Positions 1-4,567 of a stretch of 6,466 bases of DNA are shown one piece after another. A program made the translations under genes and the position numbers. The notes under the pieces are model-generated. The model was given only the letters and a program-made list of their open reading frames with translations, did not search any database and was not told the DNA's origin. Each line of letters starts with the position of its first letter. The first letter of the stretch is position 1. The DNA is from Flavobacterium sp. GTDB taxonomy: Bacteria; Bacteroidota; Bacteroidia; Flavobacteriales; Flavobacteriaceae. The stretch is from positions 1-6,466 of the forward strand of contig JAGNPF010000091.1 of the NCBI GenBank assembly GCA_017989775.1, written 5' to 3'.

Positions 1-14
1 GTTCAGATTATATC

Positions 15-1322
15 CTAAAAATCACTATCCAAATCAAATGCTTCCAGGTATTCGGCCACGCGTTTCACGAACATTCCGCCCAAGGCAACATCAACCACGC
101 GATGGTCATAACTGTGGGAAAGGAACATTTTTTTGCGAATGCCGATAAAATCTCCTTCCGGTGTTTCAATAACCGCAGGCACTTTTCGGATGGCACCCAA
201 AGCCAAAATCCCCACTTGTGGTTGGTTGATGATGGGCGTTCCGAAAACACTGCCAAAAGACCCCACATTCGTCACGGTATAAGTCCCACCCTGAGTATCA
301 TCTGGTTTTAATTTTCCAGATTTGGCACGGCTTCCAAGATCATTCACGGCTTTGGCCATTCCCACCAAGTTCAATTGATCTGCATTTTTTATTACTGGAA
401 CGATTAAATTTCCGTTGGGCAATGACGCTGCCATTCCCAAGTTTATATTTTTTCTTTTGATGATAAAATCACCATCTACGGCAATGTTCATCATTGGATA
501 ATCTTTCAAGGCTTTGGCCACAGCTTCCATAAAAATGGGTGTGTAAGTCAATTTTTCGCCTTCTCTTTTTTCGAAAGCGGTTTTTACTTTTTCCCTCCAT
601 TTCACGATATTGGTCACATCGACTTCGATAAACGACTGCACATGTGCCGAAGTTTGCACCGAAGCCACCATATAACCCGAAATCAGCTTGCGCATTCTGT
701 CCATTTCGATGATTTCGTCGCCTCCGTTTACGGAAACTGGCGCTGCTGTTTGTTGAACAATAGGTTTTGGGCTTAAAGTTTTAGTCTCTACAACAGGATT
801 AACGCTTTCAACTCCCGGCTTTCTGCTTCCGACAAATTTCAAAACATCTTCTTTGGTCACCCTTCCATCTTTTCCCGAACCCGAAATACTTTCCAATTCG
901 GCAAGAGAAATACCTTCTTCTTTGGCTATGTTTTTGACTAATGGCGAAAAAAACTTTTCGGAATCCGAAAAATTGGTTGGTGCGGCAATTATTTCTTTGG
1001 CCACTTCAATGCTTTTTTCAATGGCATCGGCTTCAACCGGAGCAGCAACTTCATGCGTTGTGGTTATCGAATCCGAATCGGCTTCGGTTTCAATGATGGC
1101 AAAGGTTTGCCCAACTTGTACAATATCATCTTTTGCAAACAATTGTTCCACCAAAACACCCGAAACCTCGCTGGGCACTTCGCTATCGACTTTGTCCGTT
1201 GCAATTTCGAGCACAACTTCATCGGCTTCAATTTTGTCGCCCACTTGTTTCAACCAATTGGTAATGGTTGCTTCTGCTACGCTTTCTCCCATTTTTGGAA
1301 GCTTTAATTCAAATCTTGCCAT
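15..1322 (-). CDS. Dihydrolipoamide acyltransferase (E2) of a 2-oxo acid dehydrogenase complex, probably branched-chain type
   Basis: The 435-residue protein is the E2 core, which takes the acyl group from E1 on a swinging lipoyl arm and passes it to CoA in the cytoplasm. Domains in order: one N-terminal lipoyl domain (about 3-78) with the lipoylation lysine K44 in EIATDKVDSEV; an acidic Ala/Glu/Thr-rich linker; a peripheral subunit-binding domain (about 125-163, FSPLVKNIAKEEGI...GRVTKEDVL); a second Pro/Val-rich linker; and the C-terminal catalytic domain (about 205-430) with HSYDHRVVD, where H407 and D411 are the expected catalytic residues. The glycine that normally follows the Asp is V412. 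I chose the ATG at 1322 because the lipoyl domain starts directly there; an upstream in-frame TTG at 1334 would add only MGNT. A single lipoyl domain and the absence of E1 or E3 genes nearby favour a stand-alone branched-chain (BkdB-like) or general E2 over PdhC, which usually has more lipoyl domains in flavobacteria. SucB/OdhB is the main alternative. The E2 family is certain; substrate is inferred. Confidence 0.95.
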   Translation of the reverse strand: MARFELKLPKMGESVAEATITNWLKQVGDKIEADEVVLEIATDKVDSEVPSEVSGVLVEQLFAKDDIVQVGQTFAIIETEADSDSITTTHEVAAPVEADAIEKSIEVAKEIIAAPTNFSDSEKFFSPLVKNIAKEEGISLAELESISGSGKDGRVTKEDVLKFVGSRKPGVESVNPVVETKTLSPKPIVQQTAAPVSVNGGDEIIEMDRMRKLISGYMVASVQTSAHVQSFIEVDVTNIVKWREKVKTAFEKREGEKLTYTPIFMEAVAKALKDYPMMNIAVDGDFIIKRKNINLGMAASLPNGNLIVPVIKNADQLNLVGMAKAVNDLGSRAKSGKLKPDDTQGGTYTVTNVGSFGSVFGTPIINQPQVGILALGAIRKVPAVIETPEGDFIGIRKKMFLSHSYDHRVVDVALGGMFVKRVAEYLEAFDLDSDF

Positions 1323-1359
1323 AGTGTTTCCCAAAAGGGTAATTGTAATTTTACGAGCA

Positions 1360-1367
1360 CAAAATTA
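1360..1367 (-). promoter_or_regulatory. Candidate -7 promoter element for the E2 gene
   Basis: Read on the minus strand this is TAATTTTG, a full match to the Bacteroidota sigma-ABfr -7 consensus TAnnTTTG, about 37 bases before the E2 ATG. No TTG lies at the expected 19-base spacing upstream, so the -33 box is missing or degenerate. The element is one arm of a small AT-rich inverted repeat (1361-1367 with 1373-1379). In such AT-rich DNA the match could be chance. Confidence 0.35.
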
Positions 1368-1379
1368 GTGATTAATTTT
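1361..1379. repeat. Small inverted repeat in the GT2-E2 gap
   Basis: AAAATTA (1361-1367) is followed by a five-base spacer and its exact reverse complement TAATTTT (1373-1379). It sits in the 92-bp gap between the glycosyltransferase stop and the E2 start and overlaps the candidate -7 element. It has no G or C in the arms and is too weak for an intrinsic terminator. It might be an operator half-site pair or merely a by-product of AT-rich composition. Confidence 0.3.
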
Positions 1380-1414
1380 AGTTTTAGGCACGAATTGCGC
1401 AAATTTAGACAAAT

Positions 1415-2557
1415 TCAAAAATACGCGATTTGTACAATTTCTCCTCGGTCGAAACTGCTGTTGCTTCCAATCATGAAACTGGAAGATTTCGGAAGGATTT
1501 TAAAGGTATAATCCTTGTTTTTATTAGCTTCCAAAGTTTGGATTATGTCTTTGAAATTGAGATAATTTTGATCAAAAATAATTTCCGTTTTGCTGCTTTT
1601 CGAAAATGACTGTTCTTTTTTCTGGAGTTGAACCTTTCGATTCAATTGTTTTTCGATTTTTTGCGCCAAAATTTCATTGTCGGAAACCAAAATATACATT
1701 TCCGGTTCCAACTTCGGTTTTGGTTTTCCTTGAAACCTTTTCACGAACGAAAAAAAGACGATTCCCATTTCCATAAAAACCGAAAACAACAAGGAAACTT
1801 TGAAATGTTTCTTGTAGAAAAAATTCATCGCTTCCCGGAATCGCTTCATATAAGTTCCGTCTTTCACGGTGCTTTCTCCTTTATAATGAATGACCGTAGT
1901 TTCGTGGAAATAATAATTCGATTTTCCTTTTTGCAAAGCCATGTACGACAAATCGATATCGTCGGAATACATGAAACAATTTTCGTCGAAACCACCTATT
2001 TCAGTGTACAATTCTCGTTTCATCAGCATAAAAGCACCAACGAGAATCTCTACTTTTCCAGTTTCGTTTTCCGATAAATGTTGGGCGTAATATTTCCCGA
2101 ATGTCTTTGGAAAAATTTTATACAAACCCGTGATTTTGGTAAAAGCCACTAACGGCGTCGGAGTTCCACGCTTGCATTCCGGAAGAAAATTTCCCGTTCC
2201 ATCGATGAGTTTCACGCCCACGATTCCCAAGTCTTTTTGTTCTTTGGCGAAAGCCAACACTTTCGTAAAAGTATCTTCGGCGACAACCGTATCGGGATTG
2301 AGGATGCAAATATAGTCGCCTTGGGCTAGGGCAACACCAATGTTGTTTCCTTTCGGGAAACCTGAATTTTCCTTGTTTTCGATGAGTTTCACGTTCGGAA
2401 AACGCTTTTTCATCATCTCGCAACTGTCGTCTTGGGAATTGTTGTCGATGACAATAATTTCGGCATCGAGGTTTTGTATGGCATTTTGGACACTCAGAAC
2501 ACAAAGCTCCAAGAAGTAGCGCACGTTGTAATTAAGGATGATGACCGATAGTTGCAT
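1415..2557 (-). CDS. Family 2 glycosyltransferase with a membrane segment and a C-terminal extension domain
   Basis: This 380-residue protein has an N-terminal GT-A fold of the GT2 family (about 1-230), the type that transfers a sugar (often rhamnose in WbbL-like proteins) from a nucleotide donor to a growing glycan on the cytoplasmic side of the inner membrane. Visible motifs are the opening strand LSVIILNYN, VIDNNSQD (D38, nucleotide binding), NPDT at 87-90 (the position of the DxD metal site), a GAFMLMKRELY strand, GGFDENCFMYSDDIDL (D199, D200 and D202 at the acceptor/catalytic-base region) and VIHYKGEST (H224). Residues about 254-273 are hydrophobic and probably associate with or span the membrane. 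A basic stretch then leads to a C-terminal region (about 284-380) with alternating strand and helix pattern and the motif IGSNSSFDRGE, which resembles an extension I recall on other Bacteroidota GT2 proteins. The ATG lies 8 bp after the toxin stop codon, so co-transcription is likely. Donor and acceptor cannot be told from the sequence. Confidence 0.9.
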   Translation of the reverse strand: MQLSVIILNYNVRYFLELCVLSVQNAIQNLDAEIIVIDNNSQDDSCEMMKKRFPNVKLIENKENSGFPKGNNIGVALAQGDYICILNPDTVVAEDTFTKVLAFAKEQKDLGIVGVKLIDGTGNFLPECKRGTPTPLVAFTKITGLYKIFPKTFGKYYAQHLSENETGKVEILVGAFMLMKRELYTEIGGFDENCFMYSDDIDLSYMALQKGKSNYYFHETTVIHYKGESTVKDGTYMKRFREAMNFFYKKHFKVSLLFSVFMEMGIVFFSFVKRFQGKPKPKLEPEMYILVSDNEILAQKIEKQLNRKVQLQKKEQSFSKSSKTEIIFDQNYLNFKDIIQTLEANKNKDYTFKILPKSSSFMIGSNSSFDRGEIVQIAYF

Positions 2558-2565
2558 TGTAGGGA

Positions 2566-2874
2566 TTAATATAGCAACTTGGTTAAGTCGTCAGGGTTTT
2601 GTTTGTTATTCCAAAACAAAATTAAGTCGATTTGGGATTTCTCTTCAATGATTTTATAATACAAAGTAGTCTGTTTTGAAATTACCAATGAATAACAATT
2701 ATTTTTTGAGTTGTAAATTCCCATTTCAGGAGTTTTGGATAATGTTGCCAGAAAATCATAAACTAAATCTTCAAATTTCTGAACTTCGACTTCATTCCAT
2801 TTTGACAAAATAAAATCTATTTCGTTGAAATAACTATGCGTTGCAACTGCTTTCCATTCTATTTTATAAATCAT
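2566..2874 (-). CDS. RelE/ParE-family toxin-like protein
   Basis: This 102-residue protein has the size and pattern of the RelE/ParE superfamily: a short first strand with a Trp (MIYKIEWKAVA), two helices (about 13-46, with FNEIDFILSKWNE and EVQKFEDLVYDFLATLSKTP), a MGIYNSKNNC turn, and C-terminal strands SLVISKQTTLYYKI and IDLILFW followed by NNKQNPDDL. The last segment matches the typical 'hxxhxxxNxRQNPxxL' ending of flavobacterial members. Known relatives cleave mRNA on the ribosome (RelE) or poison DNA gyrase (ParE); which applies here is not visible, and no RelE-type catalytic cluster of Arg/Lys/Tyr is clear. The start codon overlaps the stop of the upstream small gene as ATGA, the usual arrangement for translationally coupled toxin-antitoxin pairs with the antitoxin first. 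The alternative is an inactive or domesticated family member. Confidence 0.78.
   Translation of the reverse strand: MIYKIEWKAVATHSYFNEIDFILSKWNEVEVQKFEDLVYDFLATLSKTPEMGIYNSKNNCYSLVISKQTTLYYKIIEEKSQIDLILFWNNKQNPDDLTKLLY
2617..2648 (-). promoter_or_regulatory. Candidate promoter for the glycosyltransferase gene, inside the toxin gene
   Basis: On the minus strand a TTG at 2646-2648 is followed, after 21 bases, by TAATTTTG at 2617-2624, a full match to the Bacteroidota -7 element. A start about 7 bases downstream would give a leader of roughly 50 bases before the glycosyltransferase ATG and would let that gene be expressed apart from the toxin-antitoxin transcript. The match lies in AT-rich coding sequence and could be accidental. 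Confidence 0.25.
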
Positions 2875-3104
2875 TTCAAAAAAGGATATCTTAATTTGGT
2901 TCTCCTTTTCATTTCTTCGTTAGAAATCCCTACACCCATTTTGCTCTGTTCCAAACCTATTGCCAACAATTTTTGCAACAAAGTTTCTTGTTCATCAGTA
3001 TTTCTTGGATCTAGTTTTTCTGTAAAAGTTATTTTATAATCCGTTGCAGGTTCCTGAACAGCATCCTGTTTTTCATCAATCGAACGTTTCTTTGGATTTT
3101 CCAT
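2871..3104 (-). CDS. Small putative antitoxin upstream of the RelE/ParE-like toxin
   Basis: The 77-residue product starts at ATG 3104 (MENPKKRSIDEKQ); an in-frame TTG at 3128 would extend it by eight residues but would start inside the predicted -7 element, so I prefer the ATG. The protein is charged, with an N-terminal half that looks flexible, a segment TEKLDPRNTDEQETLLQKLLAIGLEQSKMG that should form a helix, and a C-terminal basic tail SNEEMKRRTKLRYPFLK. I see no clear ribbon-helix-helix or helix-turn-helix motif. The antitoxin role is inferred from position: directly upstream of the toxin, 4-bp overlap, same size class as flavobacterial partners ending in a Glu/Lys-rich helix. If the pair autoregulates as most type II modules do, the candidate promoter just upstream would be the site. 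Without the neighbour I would call it hypothetical. Confidence 0.7.
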   Translation of the reverse strand: MENPKKRSIDEKQDAVQEPATDYKITFTEKLDPRNTDEQETLLQKLLAIGLEQSKMGVGISNEEMKRRTKLRYPFLK

Positions 3105-3125
3105 TTTTGAAAAAGTTTTAAAACT

Positions 3126-3152
3126 CAAATATACGGAATAATTCTAAAACAA
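3126..3152 (-). promoter_or_regulatory. Candidate promoter of the toxin-antitoxin (and perhaps glycosyltransferase) transcript
   Basis: On the minus strand TATATTTG at 3126-3133 is a perfect TAnnTTTG -7 element, 21 bases before the antitoxin ATG. A TTG (within TTTG) lies at 3150-3152 with a 16-base spacer, slightly shorter than the usual 19 or so. The -33 box falls in the T-tract of the preceding operon's terminator, so terminator and promoter share bases. Confidence 0.5.
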
Positions 3153-3181
3153 AAAAAGCTGCTTCATAACGAAACAGCTTT
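3150..3181 (-). terminator. Intrinsic terminator after the OmpA-like lipoprotein gene
   Basis: On the minus strand the arms AAAGCTG (3175-3181) and CAGCTTT (3155-3161) pair perfectly. Inside them is one mismatch, then a three-base-pair extension TTC/GAA around a five-base loop (3166-3170). The distal arm runs straight into seven T residues (3151-3157 as A on the plus strand). It begins 24 bases after the stop of the OmpA-like gene, the usual place for its terminator. The plus-strand reading lacks a comparable T-run, so it acts in one direction. Confidence 0.8.
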
Positions 3182-3205
3182 CTGTGTATTTAACAATCGA
3201 GATTT

Positions 3206-3895
3206 TTATTGACCGGCTTCTTTTTTGGCATCTTGCACCATTTTTTCATTAGCCAAAATGGCGAATTCCACACGACGGTTTTGAGCTCTTCCTTCGGCAG
3301 TCTCGTTGGATGCAATTGGATCGGCAATTCCTAAACCGGTTGTTTTAAAACGGCTGTTAAGCAACCCTTTTGAAGCCAGATACGTTCTAACCGATTCGGC
3401 TCTTTTTTGGGAAAGAGTCAAATTAAATTCTGGACTTCCGGTAATGTCGGTGTAGCCATAAATTTCGATATTGGTATCAGCATATTCTTTAAAAACAGGA
3501 ACTAATTTATCTAAATTAGCTTTTGCAGCAGTAGTCAATGTTGCTTTACCCGTGTCAAAACGCACCGCATTTTCGTTCAAAACCAGACGAATTCCCTCGC
3601 CTACTCTCTCAACATCCGCTCCTGGCAAGGCTTGGTCAATTTCTCTGGCTTGTTTGTCCATTTTATTCCCAATCAAAGCTCCTGTTCCTCCACCAACTGC
3701 AGCTCCAATAAGTGCTCCACCAGCTGTTCCAATTTTTGAATTGTTCCCGATTATGGCGCCAATAATGGCTCCGGTTGTAGCTCCAATCCCGGCTCCTTTT
3801 TGGGTGTTATTTGCATTTTGCAATGAAGTGCAACTTGTAAAAAGGGTAGCCAATAAAAATAAACTGCTTATTCCTAGAATAGATATTTTTTTCAT
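3206..3895 (-). CDS. OmpA-domain outer-membrane lipoprotein with glycine zipper (YiaD-like)
   Basis: The 229-residue product has a lipoprotein signal peptide MKKISILGISSLFLLATLFTSC with the lipidated cysteine at C22, then a Gly/Ala-rich glycine-zipper segment (about 34-77, repeated GAIIGAIIG and GALIGAAVGGG), then an OmpA C-terminal domain (about 103-215). Peptidoglycan-binding residues are in place: GYTDITGS with D150 and LSQKRAESV with R165, the same 15-residue spacing as D271 and R286 in E. coli OmpA, and NRRVEF at 206-211. The likely role is to anchor the outer membrane to the cell wall, with the zipper inserting in or oligomerising at the membrane. I chose ATG 3895 because it begins the signal peptide; a longer in-frame start at 3958 would lie inside the preceding gene. 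It follows the lipocalin-like gene by 13 bp and is probably co-transcribed with it. Confidence 0.93.
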   Translation of the reverse strand: MKKISILGISSLFLLATLFTSCTSLQNANNTQKGAGIGATTGAIIGAIIGNNSKIGTAGGALIGAAVGGGTGALIGNKMDKQAREIDQALPGADVERVGEGIRLVLNENAVRFDTGKATLTTAAKANLDKLVPVFKEYADTNIEIYGYTDITGSPEFNLTLSQKRAESVRTYLASKGLLNSRFKTTGLGIADPIASNETAEGRAQNRRVEFAILANEKMVQDAKKEAGQ

Positions 3896-3908
3896 AATGA
3901 TTTTAATT

Positions 3909-4385
3909 TTAGTTTGTTTTTTCGAATTGATAAATAACCTCTTTATTTTGACCAGCAATATTTACATTGTCTATTAATTGAAAAGAAGTCTCTGTCTGAT
4001 TAGCTAAACGCAAAACATATCCATCTCTTACTTTTTTTGCTTTTTCGCCAGCATCCAATATTTTTAAAACAAATTGAGATTCTTTGTTAACACTCCAAAC
4101 AATTGGAGAACTAAAAGCAGGACAATCCGATTTTGTCAAATTCATACTTCCTTTATTGTTATTAGAAATAAAATTCCAAGTACTTCCAATAAAACATTTT
4201 GAATCTGCAATTTGGAAAGAATTTATTGCAATATAATTAGAACCAGGAGTAGTAATATTGGTAATAACCCAATTCCCTTTGATGCTAACTTGCGAACTTC
4301 TGTCTAATTTGGTACTTGTTACCGACGTGGACTTGCATGCAAAAAGCAAAACAGCCACTATCATCAATGCAATTATTTTTTTCAT
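3909..4385 (-). CDS. Lipocalin-like small lipoprotein
   Basis: This 158-residue protein starts with a lipoprotein signal (MKKIIALMIVAVLLFACKST) with the lipidated cysteine at C17 followed by K18 and S19. The mature part has the pattern of Bacteroidota 'lipocalin family' lipoproteins: a G-x-W opening (KGNWVITNI, W39), successive beta strands, DSKCFIGSTWNF with C64, a turn SNNNKGSMNL, C88 that could pair with C64, and closing strands TSFQLIDN and KEVIYQFEK. Such proteins form a small beta barrel and may bind a hydrophobic ligand in the envelope, but no ligand or partner can be read here. It is the first gene of an operon with the OmpA-like gene, which suggests a shared envelope role. Lipoprotein status is firm; the lipocalin fold rests on remembered family similarity. 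Confidence 0.78.
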   Translation of the reverse strand: MKKIIALMIVAVLLFACKSTSVTSTKLDRSSQVSIKGNWVITNITTPGSNYIAINSFQIADSKCFIGSTWNFISNNNKGSMNLTKSDCPAFSSPIVWSVNKESQFVLKILDAGEKAKKVRDGYVLRLANQTETSFQLIDNVNIAGQNKEVIYQFEKTN

Positions 4386-4415
4386 TTTATAGTCTTTTTA
4401 AGATTAAACTTGACA

Positions 4416-4423
4416 CAAAGATA
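4416..4423 (-). promoter_or_regulatory. Candidate -7 promoter element of the lipocalin-OmpA operon
   Basis: On the minus strand this reads TATCTTTG, a perfect TAnnTTTG match 30 bases before the lipocalin-like ATG. The nearest upstream TTG (4448-4450) is 24 bases away, longer than the usual spacing. A second full -7 match, TAATTTTG at 4469-4476, is further upstream and also lacks a well-spaced -33 box. Confidence 0.5.
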
Positions 4424-4484
4424 CAATGAAGCTCCCAGAAAATATTTCAAAATTAAAGCTTTTTGTATCAAAATTAACGTTTCC

Positions 4485-4495
4485 GACAATTTGTC
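4485..4495. repeat. Short palindrome in the htpG promoter region, possible operator
   Basis: GACAA and TTGTC flank a single central base, giving a perfect 11-bp dyad. It covers the TTG that would be the -33 box of htpG, where a repressor would block transcription. No second copy is seen in the window, and it does not resemble the CIRCE element of HrcA-controlled chaperones. It may be chance. Confidence 0.25.
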
Positions 4496-4520
4496 ACTTT
4501 AACTGCAATTGGTATCTTAT
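4491..4520 (+). promoter_or_regulatory. Candidate promoter of htpG
   Basis: TTG at 4491-4493 (part of TTTG) is followed after exactly 19 bases by TATCTTAT at 4513-4520, which matches TAnnTT of the Bacteroidota -7 element but not its last two bases. Transcription would start near 4527 and give a leader of about 40 bases, very A-rich and with no Shine-Dalgarno sequence, as is normal in this phylum. The rest of the 182-bp divergent gap holds the opposing lipoprotein promoter. Confidence 0.4.
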
Positions 4521-4567
4521 TTGAAGAAAAAAAAGTCAATTGTAAAACTTAATAAAAACAAAAAAAT

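Noticed and set aside
853..1368. Long open frame on the plus strand opposite the E2 gene (Ser/Thr-rich product)
   Set aside because: It lies antisense to a well-supported E2 lipoyl domain and its Ser/Thr-rich composition is the reverse-complement reflection of Glu/Ala codons. No family features.
1395..1402. TTGCGCAA palindrome in the gap before the E2 gene
   Set aside because: It is only 8 bp, has no flanking symmetry or repeat copies, and could easily arise by chance.
1628..2077. Open frame on the plus strand opposite the glycosyltransferase gene
   Set aside because: The product is Phe/His-rich with no domain pattern and is antisense to clear GT2 motifs.
3896..3958. N-terminal extension of the OmpA-like lipoprotein from an upstream in-frame start
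   Set aside because: It would place 21 basic residues before a normal signal peptide and overlap the preceding gene; the MKK start at 3895 fits a lipoprotein.
3471..3977. Open frame on the plus strand opposite the OmpA-like gene, with Pro/Ala repeats
   Set aside because: The Pro/Ala periodicity is just the complement of the Gly/Ala zipper codons of the real gene.
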